NCBI GenBank assembly: GCA_027924645.1
Contig: BSBN01000213.1
Span: 33,730,501 to 33,794,500, forward strand
Length of the DNA stretch: 64,000 nucleotides
DNA from: Cunninghamia lanceolata
Lineage: Eukaryota > Streptophyta > Pinopsida > Cupressales > Cupressaceae
Direction of reading: 5' to 3'
Below are positions 1 to 11,771 of the stretch, piece by piece. Below the pieces are notes generated by a model. It saw only the letters and a program-made list of their open reading frames with translations. It did not search any database and was not told the DNA's origin. The translations under genes were made by a program, and so were the position numbers. Within the stretch, counting starts at the first letter, position 1. Each line of letters begins with the position of its first letter.

Positions 1-344
1 GATGCTCTCCCTCTATAGTAGATGACTCACTAAGGCTTGTGAAGACATATATCAATATTCCAGATGTAGTGTATTCCATGTTATGACTTATGAAAGTCAA
101 ATTTATGAGGTAAAACTATTCTTTATACCAAGTGCAGTTATGTATTGTAAATGAAATGACATGATGTCAATTTTGTAAATTATAACATGTATAATTCATA
201 AAGGAAATCGTGATTTTGTGATGTATCTTGATTTGTTGAGATTATTTTAATTAAAAAAAAGAAGTTCAATCTTTTTCACCTTATGTGTTTTTATCTTATG
301 GTAAATATTTGATTTTAGTCTTGTTGAAGATTTGGTATGTTACA
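1..344. other. Unassigned AT-rich sequence
   Basis: No coding frame, LTR end or recognisable repeat was found here. It lies left of the surviving fragment of the D 3' LTR. It does not read as the Copia RT/RNase H that should flank D on this side if D had inserted cleanly into the Copia element, so a deletion or rearrangement at the D left end is likely. Confidence 0.5.
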
Positions 345-577
345 GCTTGGGTTCCCTAGTCCTTTAGATACATAATCCCTGAAAGAGGGCACTTAAATTA
401 TGCTTAGCCCTGCCTTATGATTCTTTTCTGGGTTTCATGCATCGAGATCAAGAACTACATGCTTAACGCTCAAAAAGGTGCTAAAATAGGTCCTAATTAA
501 CAAGGGTGAATATTTGAGGCCCATCTAGGAGCTAAACTAAGGGTAAAATGGTGGTGTACACATTTTACAATGCTACA
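345..577 (-). repeat. Element D 3' LTR, truncated fragment
   Basis: About 230 bp match the end of the 37547-38748 LTR, with scattered substitutions. Homology fades left of about 345, so roughly the first 970 bp of this LTR (in plus coordinates) are missing. The end reads CTACA in plus orientation, giving a TGTAG start on the minus strand. Confidence 0.8.
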
Positions 578-596
578 TTTAGCCCCCACTTTAGTG
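578..596 (-). promoter_or_regulatory. Polypurine tract of element D
   Basis: Read on the minus strand this is TAAAGTGGGGGCTAAA, directly abutting the 3' LTR. The same tract abuts the 3' LTR of element C at 30445-30460, so C and D share this priming site. Function is inferred from position and purine content. Confidence 0.75.
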
Positions 597-1692
597 TGGG
601 TACAAACTTACGTTCAAACTCATACTAAATGATGGAGAAGACACAATACAAACACAACAAACATAGATGCCCTAGAATGTCACCAAAATTGAAGGGTGGC
701 TAAGCCCCCAAGTTTAGGATTCTAGGAGTCTATGATGTTTGGAATACACATAAGACACATAACATGATTCACTCAAACATGAAGCATTTAGAAGAAAATG
801 CATACACAAGGTATACACTTGAGAAATCACAATGCATACATGCAATACACAAACCATACACACTTGACACAAAGTATACACATATAAGGCACAAAGTATA
901 CATAGAATACACATGGAATACACGTGAAACACTTAAGGAAGAACATACATAGAGAATACAATACAAGAAACACATAACGAAAGACCTTGAGTCAACATGA
1001 CAAAGGAGACCTTGATCTAAGTGATGTCTTTATCATCATGCATCATTCCCCAAGATGCAATAAAGAAGAATGCTAAGGGGTTAGTTAGAAATAAGAGGAA
1101 GCATAGGAGAAGTACAAACACATCATACACATAATCCATCTCAAAAGTAAAGTGCTTCCACTCAAGGGAATACATAAAGCTACCACTCGCAAGAGGAATT
1201 TACGAAGTCTTGTAGAATAAAAAGGTGAAGCGACCTTACTACCAAACTCTAGTTGGTGGCACAACCCTTCTCCCAAACATTCAAGGAGCTTCAACTTAGG
1301 AAAACAAGATAGACTCAAGATCTTTCTTCCAAGTTTCAACTTAGGAGAACAAGATAAACTAAAGATCTTGTTTCCAAGCTTTTTGTAATCCTTTCCAAGA
1401 GAGTGTAGTAACAAAGATAATCAACAAGTGTTTAGATAGAATGCAAAGAGTAAGGCTCATAGAATGATATATGACCCCACCTTGAAGTGATTTCTAACTC
1501 CTTCAGGGAGCAATTACCTTTAAGGTAGAGTGATGAAGAAATATAAAACAGGCACAAGAGCTTTCTAAAAGAACATGCCCAAATGAGATGTGTTTACAAA
1601 AGCTACATTGCAACAAGGGGATGCCCCCAAGATGAGCGAACTGAGGCGATTCTTATAGGCATGATACACAATGGCTTGTGTAGTCATGGTAT
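597..1692 (-). other. Element D 3' noncoding region
   Basis: There is no supported coding frame. The region is rich in irregular repeats of 'tacacat', 'acacaaagtatacac' and similar words (about 740-970). It contains 'cttaggagaacaagat' type repeats around 1296-1365. It resembles the 3' noncoding part of element C (30461-32500) in composition and in several short phrases. It is cut at 1692 by the G LTR-like sequence. Confidence 0.55.
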
Positions 1693-3231
1693 TGTTGTGA
1701 GGTTTCACAACACACCCCATTTTGGCTCAGCAAAATAGGGACCCAGTTTTTTCTGCTTCTGCTTGTGTGCTTTCTTCCTTTTGGGTGGTTTGGTAAAAGT
1801 AGTGTCCTGATTAGGATCAAAGGTCAAGTTCAGCAAGTCCCTACCAAAGGTCTCCATTAGATAGATAATTAAATATAGACCAACTTTGCCTTTTGCATCA
1901 TGTCAAAATTCGAAGAAATAAGAAAGTTATGTGCAGTCAAAGTCTTGGTCAACGCGGATATGGACATTACCAATGTGATATTCTGATCGCTATCCAAACC
2001 CCCATGTCCTAATGACATCATGTCCTATCACCTAATATGGAAGACGATGAATGAGAGTAAAAGTTCTCAAAATATTTTACTAATGATTATCTTTCCCTTC
2101 GAGCCCATCAAACTTCCATGGGCCAAGTAGGTGCCAGTCATCTGCATAGATATTTTGGACATGAACATTTTGTTTATTCCAAATATCTATATCCATATGG
2201 ATGTGCACATCCGAGTGATGACCCATCAAACTTAACTTAGCATAGACACCCATTGATATGGACATTTGATACCAGATATTTTTACATGGATATTTCACTT
2301 ACTAATATCCATACCGAAATAATCATATCTGAGTAGCGTCATCTGGTTTTGCCCTAAAGTAATATTTTGACCCTGCTGACATCATCTGTATGGATATTTC
2401 TCCCTTGTCTTAATATCCATATCTTTATGCATTGGAAGTATCTAGATCCTGATGGCGTTATTCAACCATCACTCATATAATAACCAAATAGGTAGCTGAT
2501 GTCACATGGCTATTAACCTACATGGATATGTCTTTTCGAAAGATCCATATCTTATTCCAAACATCCATGTCCTGATGATGTCACATCATCTCACCCCGAT
2601 ATAGAATTCTAAATCTAATGACGTCACATGAATATTTATCGACATGGATATTTTACACTTACCTAATATCCATGTTGTCTCAAATATCCATATCCCTATC
2701 CCAACCAATGATTCTAAGCTACGCGTCTATGGATATTTCGCAGATCTTAGAATATTTTAAGTAGAATTAAAGCCCCAATGGTATTCGTTTGGTCAATGAT
2801 GTTTGACCTGACTCTCCAGTTGACATCACATGGACATATCCATATGGACATGTTGATCGAAGATCCATTTTCATATCCAGATGCACCTTTTTTGCATTTA
2901 ATGCTGTTTGAGGAAGCCATTGGCTTTTAAATTTTAAAAGCGTTTTGATAAACACTTGTAGCGATCTCCCATGTTTGCATTTGAGGAATCCACCTAATCT
3001 GTTAGAAGTAATTAATAAGCCCTAATTTGAAGGATTCATTAAGTTTAAAAGGGTAATTACTCATATTTTTCACATTATTGCATTTGAAAGCCAAAATCTT
3101 CGCAGAGAGCTCAAGAAAATGAAAGTAGCTACAACGAAGTTGCGATGAGGAATGAAATTAACAGAGGATCACCTGCTAACTATATTTCCTATATATTTCC
3201 ATACATCCAAGTTAAGGTCTTCACAAACAGG
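1693..3231 (+). repeat. G: LTR-like sequence (LTR or solo LTR) related to the E/F LTR superfamily
   Basis: The left end is TGTTGTG, 5 bp, then TCACAACA, followed by 'ccccattttggctcagcaaaat'. The same opening starts the F LTR (49346) and, on the minus strand, the E LTRs (52895 and 63391). The body (1950-2900) is packed with ATATCCATAT / CATGGATATTT words, GATGA words and one TGACGTCA (2619-2626). The right end is uncertain. Stopping at 3231 ('cacaaaca') would leave GGTAT (1688-1692) and GGTAC (3232-3236) as an imperfect target duplication, which would make it a solo LTR. Alternatively it is the 5' LTR and leader of an element containing the ORF at 3466. Confidence 0.6.
2619..2626. promoter_or_regulatory. 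TGACGTCA palindrome in G
   Basis: This is a perfect TGACGTCA, the core bound by bZIP (TGA/CREB type) factors, set in the ATATC/GATGA-rich body of the G LTR-like sequence. Binding is inferred from the motif only. Confidence 0.45.
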
Positions 3232-3465
3232 TACGTATATGACAAAAAAACCTTCTCTTGTCGTTTTCATGATGATATTGCATATTTTTACATAGGTAAA
3301 AAGGTTAAAATGTTGAAATTAAATAAAATAGAGCTAATTTGGTTTTACATGCATATCACCTCGGGGCATGCCCTGTTTATTCACTTATAGAAATTGAAAA
3401 ATATTAACCCTAGCATGACCAAAGCCCTAATTTAAGACATGGACATTTTAAATTCGTAGGTCAAG
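3232..3465 (+). other. Possible leader intron between G and the unidentified ORF
   Basis: The stretch is AT-rich and lacks a clear coding frame. It opens at CAG|GTACGT and ends 'ttttaaattcgtag|gtcaag' just before the ATG at 3466, so it has the form of a short GT-AG intron. The F LTR/leader shows CAG|GTATGT at the corresponding place near 63970. No transcript evidence is available. Confidence 0.35.
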
Positions 3466-6400
3466 ATGCAACCTCGTATAGATAGACGTGATGTAGAGTT
3501 CAAGGATGACATGTTTCCTAAGGTCAAAAGTGTATGCAGTAAGTATGGATTTGCAGAAGATACACACTGTGGCCGTACAGACCTGGATGCTTTTAGAATG
3601 AGGACTTAGAGCAGAGAGGATCATCCCATTCTAAAGAACATAGTAGCCATAGGGATGTTCTACATGGTAGGATTCCCATATGCTACTGAGGCCCTTGAAT
3701 TGTTGATTGAATGTGCAGAGCATTATAATGTGGTCAATCGAAGGGTTGAGCACTAAGGAAGGGTGTAGGCCAGCCTCTCGATCGATGGAATTACAGAGGC
3801 TTTCAACTTGTCCACACCTAGGAGCATGTATGTACTTGATCTAAAGGTGCTTGCTGCAGAGTATGATGGAAACCTGACAAATTGTAGGAAGGTCATCTTC
3901 TCCGAATGGAGAGACCTAGGGAATAAAGTGAAGGCTATAGCTAAAATGCCCCAACATCTATATAAATATGACTTCTACCTGGAAATCCAATACACGATAG
4001 TATTACTCAGCTAGATGAGCAGAAAGGCTAACTTAGGAAATTTTGAGTCATGGATGTATGGTTTGATCTATATGGTAATAGAGAAGAAGCGGACTATGTA
4101 ATGGGACAAGATCATCATCAATGCCATGTATGAGCAGCTAGTCAAATGGAGGAGGAAGAAAGACAGAGTTTTCCGCATGACCTCATATTTGGTCTATGCA
4201 TGTGCATGCAAGTCAACCTTTAATGGATTTCAGACTGTTGGAAAGTTAGGGCAATTACCCCATGAGAAAACTTCATGGGAACACTATCCTCAATTGGAGA
4301 GAAGGTAGTCCATTCAACACTATAAAGTAGTAAATGATTGTTTTATAATGCATCTAGTTTGACTCATGGAAGAAGATAGATCCAAGAGGCTGTCATTAGG
4401 AGCTCAGGAGATGATACATCCCCATGGGGCTTAGTTCATCCAATTCCTATCCTATTCATACATCAGGATGGAAGGTTTCACTAGAAACACATTCATGCTA
4501 CCTAGGTATCCTTCAGATAAGGTGGTCATGATGGAGGTAGTCAGGTAGATTATTCCAACATTTGAAGCATCTAAGAAGAAGGATGGGAGAGGAAATGTAA
4601 AATTCACTTTGGACATAACCTGGTTCATATGTGGATCTATAGACAATGCCAAACTAGCAGAGATAGACTTACAAATGTTACACTTACAACTTTTCCCCTT
4701 AGTAGGAGATTATAATCCTTATCACAGGATAGAAAGGTTTATTAATAAGAAATACAAGCATGTCACCCACCTAGAGGACTACTGGGTGGATTGTGATGAT
4801 GATTATGATGTGAGGAAGAAAGGGTATCAAAGACTAACCCTTAACCAAATGAAGACTATCAGATATCTGGAGGTACCACCCAGGTTAGAGTAGATGATAA
4901 GGATATTCTAGATCCTGAGTATGAAGATAAGAAGATATACAATGAGCCATTAGCTCACCTAGATTGGACTAAGGAGTATGAAACATCCATTGATGTTATC
5001 ACAGTCAAAGTGATGGGAATTGGCTGAATAGAAAGATTAATGAATTGAAAACTAAAGGAGTTCCTATCACCTTTGATAAGAAGAGAAAGATGAAAGAGAG
5101 GGATGAGCCAGATTTTGATGACTTCCTTATACATAAAAGGCAGGTCATGGAAGCCAAGTTGGCCCAACCAGGATCATCAGGAGCCATAGAGGATTTTACT
5201 ACAGAGGGTGTCTCCGTTGCTACTATGCCATCACCTCCTAGGGATGCGCCCTAGGTAGCCATTCCTATGTCCTTATCCAAAACCACATGAATGAAAGAGA
5301 AGGGGCATGCATATATAGAGTTAGAGAAGGGGCATGATGATGTGCTAAAGGGGATAAATATCCCTAAACATAAGAGATATCAAGGCCCAATGATGAGAGG
5401 ATCCACATCCAAGTTAGTTGGCATCCAGATTCCAGAGCATCCAGATCCTACTCTGCATATAGCCAAAGAATTGCAGCACAATGTGCTAGCAATAGAGATC
5501 ATGAAGGTAAAAAGTGAATTGGCCAAGGAGGCAAGAATAGAGGCATTAGAAAAAGAAGCCAATTAACCTTTACCTCTGAGTCAAACAATCAATTTAACCG
5601 ACGATGAAGTAACTAGGGATGTGACTGCCCATCCTATAGAGAATTTGCTAAGGCATACTGGTCCTACAACTAAGGATGCAGCTCAGGGAGGACATGAGGG
5701 TGAAGAAAGTGAAAGGCCTAAGTCCCCTGAAGTAGAAATACTAATAGGGCATCTGGATGTCCTAATAGACACCATCACCAATCCTAAGGTAATAGATTTT
5801 TCATATTAGCCCGGGGATGGAGATGAAGAATAAGAAATTGTTAGGGACAACCAAATACACGTGGAAGATACCCAGATGGATATAGACATCTAGATTGAGG
5901 GTACACAACAAGATGTCTGGATAGGTGAGGAATAACATGAACAACATAAGTCCACCTCTGGACAACAAACTCAAGGAGATAAAGAATTGATGAGGAGGTG
6001 AGTCAAAGGCCAAGCATGAAAGAACCTCATCAAGATATTCAAGATCCAGATTAGCCTAAATAACAAGCTAAGGGTGACTCTAGTGGTGGAATAGGTTAGG
6101 ATAAGCAAGATGATACATCACATGCAGACCAACAACCACTTGCATAGGAGGAGAGTCATGAGGAGAAGGGTGGTGATCAGGATATGGGTTAGTAGCAAGA
6201 GAATCTAGAGGTAATCCCACCAGAGAAGGATAAGGATAAGGAGATAGAGATACATGATGCTCAAATTGAGCAGGCAGACCAAACAGGGTTAGGATCAAAT
6301 GTGTTCTCATGGTTAGCATTAGAGGTAGAACCTCTTGTTCATGACCTGACGCCTTTTGATTTTAAATCACTATTCACATTAGATAATGGCAATCCCAAAC

Positions 6401-7562
6401 GCAAGGCTAGGGCTATATCCACAATAAAAAGAGATGTTACCATAGGAAAAAGAATGACACAATTGGCTATCCCCCTTGTGGATAAAAGTAAAGGAGAAAT
6501 AAGTGCAAAGGAATTCCAAGTCACTACAATTGACTTAGGACATTTGATGATGGATCAAGACATTGAGGAGCTCAAGGAGAGTATTGAAGCCATAGCAGCT
6601 AGGATGAAGAGGCTGAAGGCCAAAAACAAGGAGTTGAAGGAGCAAAATGCTCAACTTCAGAGTTTCATCAAAGGGTTGGTTAAGCCTACATGACTAACAT
6701 TTGCAATGCAGATAACAGAAAGGCCTATTGCCTTAGCTTTGGTAAGTGAAGAGGAAATAACGGGTTTGGATGCTCAAAAGCATCAAGCCCAAGTCATGAA
6801 CAAATGGTTCACATAGTTCATGAGTGTAGGGGAAAAGGTAATAGAGACATCCTTGTCCACCTGGAGCACTTTGGTTACTTTGAAGGAGGGAGAAGAGTCC
6901 CTGAAAAGAACATCTAGATAAAGGCTCAATCAAAGTGATTATGCCTTAGATAGGCTAAGGGAGATAAAGAAGATGAAGGATCAAGATCTCTTGAGGAACA
7001 AGATCGTGACCATCCAGACCTTACCTAAGGTAAGTACATGGATCCAAGAGCTCCAGTTTGAGGTCGATGTTTTGAAGACATGCATATCGAAGATAGGGGA
7101 TGTAAGTATAAAGGTCCATGACCTATTGTCGGATGAGATTGAACATTTTTGGGGGAGCTGCTTAGCAACTCAATGGAAAAGATAGGGACACCAGATGAGT
7201 AGGAGTCCATACAAACATTTAGGAATAAATTTAGATTAGTGTTAGAGGATCATGTTCTACATTTTTTAGAGAATGTCATGAATGAAATGGTAGAGTTAAG
7301 TGTCAAGATAAAGGCATATGATAAGAAAGTAGATAACATGACAGTTAAGGTAATATTGCTTGATGAGTAGTTAAAGGAATTGGAATATGCAAGAGTAAAA
7401 GCCCAGGTAGGAGATAAATCCCAGATATACGCCATGGTACTTGCATATGACTTCTATAAGAAGTTAGACATAGGGGTGGTCATTACAGAGGGATCTGATA
7501 TATCCGAATAGGATATGCAAGTGGATGTTGTTGTGAATATGATAAAGAATATTCCTTGCTAG
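3466..7562 (+). pseudogene. Long decayed ORF of unknown function, about 1,360 codons
   Basis: I do not recognise this protein. One frame runs from the ATG at 3466 to about 4893, shifts by +1 before 5045, returns to the first frame before 6301, and shifts again near 7150, ending at TAG 7560-7562. Within each segment the frame is clearly protein-like. Nearly all stops are TAG or TAA where CAG or CAA fits the context (for example 3607, 3754, 3766, 4012). The N-terminal half is hydrophobic/aromatic and looks globular. The middle (5045-5809) is Lys/Glu-rich and hydrophilic. The C-terminal part (about 6540-6690 and 6970-7420) has Leu-spaced Lys/Glu stretches suggesting coiled coils. No RT, protease or integrase motif is visible. 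It could be a Gag-like or env-position ORF of a retroelement, or a captured host gene. The ATG at 3466 is chosen because it follows a possible splice acceptor and opens the frame. Confidence 0.6.
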
Positions 7563-8110
7563 TTGTTTCATATTAACAGTTGCCAGCTGGCAACACATGC
7601 TACTCTTTTGGATTGTTGACTTGGTCAAAGAAATTTGAGCCGTTGATTATTTTGGATGGATCCTAACCATTGGATCATTGTAACTAAATCTTATCCTTGT
7701 TCTATAAAAGGATATTGATCATCATTTGTAAAGAGAGATTGAATTGTTGAGATTGTGAGCACTAAGTTTGTATATTTTTGCAACTTTTGTGGCTTCCCAA
7801 GATTCTTTCTTAGGATCACATGTATATGTACTTATTCTAAAGCATACTGAATGAAGATGGAGCAATAGATTACTTCCTAATTGTAAATCTTATGTAGTCT
7901 TTGATTGATTTTTGATGTGTGATAGTGGATTGCTGCGTTCAAACTGAAGTGCATCTACTTTAATTGCATATTGTCATCATCTTTTCTTCTGAAGATTTGT
8001 ACTGACTACGCGTAGTTGTGGATATTCCTAGCAAAACGTGGTTTGGTTTCTCTCCTTTTCATAAAAGTATCAGAGTATGTATGTGGACCATTGATCAAAG
8101 TTTAGAAATT
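7563..8110 (+). repeat. LTR-like segment downstream of the unidentified ORF
   Basis: It begins close to the ORF stop with the palindrome GTTGCCAGCTGGCAAC (about 7580-7595). A TATA-like 'ctataaaagg' follows at about 7702, then a T-rich stretch typical of an LTR R-U5. No second copy is present in the window and no polypurine tract precedes it, so the LTR call is tentative and both ends are approximate. Confidence 0.35.
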
Positions 8111-8760
8111 TTAGGATTTACATTCTCTAAACCTTATCTTTAGATATTTCATTTCATAATAATCTTAAATAACTACAAAATAAAGATAAATAACAAGTAG
8201 ATAGAGAGAGAATATGCTGAATTAGTATAAATAATTGCATATCCAAAGCATATTTTAGTGAATTGTGCATCATATTGAACATCCATGCAAATAATGGTAG
8301 ATCGTAGTGAAATATAGCTTATTGGCACAATATTTGAGTAAATTTAAGGTGCAGAAGTAAAGAACAATTCAAAATTGGAGATAGTTTTAGAAGAACTAAT
8401 CAAATCTAGAGATATCTTCATAATTAGTCTAAATAAAGGATAAAGTCAAGTACATTGCTAAGAATTAGGATCAAATTGACATATATTTTCTTAAATAAGC
8501 TTATTAGTGTAAGATTTAATGGAATTGTGGAGAATATATGCAGAGCAAGTACATATAATTGGATAATTGGAGACATTGCAGAACTTTGAATAATTAGACA
8601 TAAGGCCCCAAACTGGAAAACAACATTACACATCAAACTCTGAGTAATGTTAGATGATCAAGACCTAATCAAAGAAGACTTGGGATTATGAATTCTTCTA
8701 GAATTCATCATATCTTTCAAGATAAATAAAGGTTTGAGTGTAAAATTTTATTTCTTGTTG
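8111..8760. other. AT-rich sequence, nothing recognised
   Basis: No supported coding frame, terminal repeat or motif was found. It could be the rest of the insertion block or D noncoding sequence. The boundary with D is not visible. Confidence 0.4.
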
Positions 8761-9110
8761 TTGTGATTAACAAACGCATCAACATGTATGACACCGAGCA
8801 TTGCAACAAGGTGCCACATAAATAGAAGAAAGATCACATACACATAAATTGAAGGAACAAGAAAGGCTGGTAAATCATCCATGAAAAATAATGAAATTAC
8901 ACATCACGACATATAGAAGAATGAAGATACAGATAGAGGAATGACACAACGTGTTCTTACTCCTTGTACCTTTGTGATAACAAGGGTGCCAAGGGAGAAT
9001 AAATCATCACAATACGGGGATAACAATACATATAAACATAACACAAATGAGAAGAAGGAACCACTATTTCGAGTCATCCTATAACAAATAATCCTCCCCC
9101 AACTTGATTA
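8761..9110 (-). other. Element D sequence downstream of its ORF
   Basis: This is a noncoding stretch between the D ORF stop (near 9111, minus strand) and the insertion block on its left. It contains short phrases such as 'cattgcaacaagg' that also occur in the D 3' noncoding region near 1609, consistent with it being D. Confidence 0.4.
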
Positions 9111-11771
9111 TTATAAAATGGATGGAAGACAAGCCGCTCTAGGGACCACATCAATCATGGTGAGAAGTGCTAGAGAGCCAAACCTTGTTCGAAGTTGTTG
9201 AATTTTGTCACCCACGACTCGACATTCGTTAGTGGAATGGCCAAGTGCTCGATGATACGCACAATAAAGTGTTGAATGATTATTTTGTTGAATCTTTTTG
9301 TGTTTTAGAGGAGGATGAGTGATTAAGCGGTCTTTGAGTAGACTCGACATAATACACTCTTGTTGAGATAGAAGAGAAGATATAGGGGGAGTAGGAAGTA
9401 ATCCTTTTTCTTGAGAACATGGTGGAGAGAATGCAGGAGAAGGCCGGAAACCCAAACCTACTTTAGACAAGTACAATGTTGGTTCCATAGGGTCCTTAAT
9501 TCCTTGTTCTTTACATCCTAACCCATTTCCATTGTATCCTTGTTTTGAGAGAATTTCGAATTTGCACCCATAATGCTTCTCTAAGACCGAAGGATGAAGA
9601 GAGGTCATATGGCTAGCTTTGTTTTTAGAAGTATGATTATATGTTGAAGAAGAAGTATCATTATTTTTATCATGGTGAGGAGGGCCAATCTTTGTTTCAA
9701 TCATCCCATGGGGATTGAAATCTAAAGAGGCTACTTCATTACCAAGACATGCATTAGAATTAGATGATGCACTCGGTTGAGATGATGCTTTATCACAAAT
9801 GGCCGCCATTCTTGTAGGGGAAGGCAAATTTTCATCTATTTTAAAGGTTCCATCATCATTAAATTTAAATTTAAACTTTGTAGGAGTATGAGATAGTGTT
9901 GAAGAAATTTCATTTACCTTCAAGGTCTTAGGGTGTGAGGGTGGGATTTTATATTCTCCCACAAAGGAGGGTGTAAATCTAATGAACCCCAATCATCACC
10001 GAAAAACTCATTTGAAGGACCAACACCATCCTTACCAATACTATTGTTAGCAGTAGAGGGTAGTGTTGAAGACGGGATCAAACTACTTAAAGGAGTTTGA
10101 TGTCTCTCTTCTATTTTCAAGCAACTATCCAGAGTCAAATCAGATTGAATTGTATGTACTTTGTTTTCAAATATGAATTTTATTAAATGATGAAGGGTAG
10201 ACGGAACTGCCCCCATGACATGAATCCAAGGTCTACCAAGAAGAAGATTGAATGAAAGAGAATTAGGCATGACATGGATAAGGGTAGGCAATGTCTTAGG
10301 TCTAGCCTTAATATCTAAGGTGATGGTACCCAATGATTGTCTACCAACATTATCAAAGCCACAAATGTTGAGTTTATCATCCGGTTGAATTAAAGATGTA
10401 TCAATATTGAGTTTATGTAACAAATCTATTCCAAAAACATTAAGACCTGATCCACCATCAATCATAGTGCATATTATCCTCTTTTTATTGAAGAAAATGA
10501 ATATTAGAAGAGGCTCATTTTATTCTTGAACTTCTTTGTGAGGTAACTCATGTTGTTGAAATGATATGTCAGATGTTGTTGCTTGCATACAATCTAATAG
10601 AGATGCTACCCCATTCAGTCTAATAGAAGGTGGAATGACTACCTTTTGTAGAGCCTCATGGAGCATTTTGTGGTGTGTAGGTGATGTTTGTATTAAATCC
10701 CATAGAGAGATCTTAGCCAGAGTAGCGCGGAGCTGCTTGACAAGATCATATTATTTACCAAAATGTAGAGGAAGATAGGGTGCTTGAGGTAGGTTAGGTT
10801 GAGAAGTTGGAAGAGAGATGAGCACACTCGGTGCTTGCTTACTTTGCATGTTATAATGGGCGTTGTATGCATAAGCAATCGTGTGATGCTGCGACACATT
10901 TTGAACACCTTGATTCTTTTGAGTGATTTGTTTTGCATAATTGAGAATGTAACTCGGGGGTTGAGGTGGTGTTGGATCACCTTGAACTGTAATCATTGGT
11001 TTGAAGTGAGGAGGTATATTAGGTGCCTCATACACAATGATTTTAGGAACATTAGTACACTTATTCACTATCCCCTTAGTGGATGGAATAAATCTATTAA
11101 TGATGATTTCAATTGACATTGTTTTCATTTTGATTAAGCTCAACATCCATCCTCAAGGGATTTAATGTGAGAGAGCTCTCCTCATCCACTAATGCTTCAT
11201 ATTTTGAAGGGAGATCATTGGAATGAAGGGAGGGTGAGGTGTTATTTAAATTGTTGATGATTGTATCCTTGGTGATGTTCAAGGGGTTTGAACATGCAAC
11301 TAAAGGACTAACATCCAAGGTCTTCACATCCTTAGTGATATTCAAGGTACTTGAACACTCAACCAAATGAGGAAGATTAAGGGTCTTCACTTTCTTAGTG
11401 ATATACAAGGTGCTTGAACATTCAATCAAAGGTGGAAGATCCATAGGATGAGCCATAGAATTATCATTTGGTATGGTAGAAGTGGAAGTAGTATGTTCAA
11501 CATTATCTCTAGAAGAGAGAATAAGGAGTATGTCAATGATCTCATCCCCTTGCACCAAAATGTCTTCATCTTTGGGAGAGGGATCCAAAGCATAGGGTGA
11601 AGTAGGCACAACTAACTCACCATCACATGCTTTAGAGAGTATATCCATGGCATTACTATCACAATCATCTTTCTCATGACTATTCATGGAGATGAATTCA
11701 GTTAGACCTTCTAATATGGAAGGATACACACTCATGAGGGTTGTGGAGCTATCAAAATTAGCTATACAACC
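9111..11771 (-). pseudogene. Element D ORF, main part: protease, G-patch and zinc-knuckle-like segments
   Basis: Read on the minus strand. From 11771 to 11109 the product is an acidic low-complexity region. From 11146 to 10751 it is a Pro/Gln-rich linker. A retropepsin-like region follows with IDGGSG at 10462-10445 and GRPWIHVMGAVPSTLH downstream, as in plant Ty3/gypsy aspartic proteases. Then comes a G-patch (GYNGNGLGCKEQG, about 9490-9540) and a C-terminal zinc-knuckle-like CAYHRALGHSTNEC (about 9215-9260). Frame changes occur near 11110-11146 and 9920-9992, and in-frame stops near 10751 and 10530. The zinc-knuckle-like motif lies after the protease and G-patch, whereas in ordinary Gag-Pol it precedes the protease. 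No RT follows. The N-terminus is displaced to 29124-29184 and 36415-36512 by elements A and C. Confidence 0.75.
11767..11771. repeat. Target-site duplication of element A, left copy (CAACC)
   Basis: CAACC directly precedes the left LTR and is repeated exactly at 29119-29123 directly after the right LTR. Confidence 0.92.

Noticed and set aside
714..1414. Open frames on both strands in the D 3' noncoding region
   Set aside because: They come from ACACAT/GTATAC repeats and have no protein-like features.
3466..7562. Reading the unidentified ORF as viral or as a known Gag
   Set aside because: No nucleocapsid, protease, RT or envelope-like motif could be pointed to, so I leave it unnamed.
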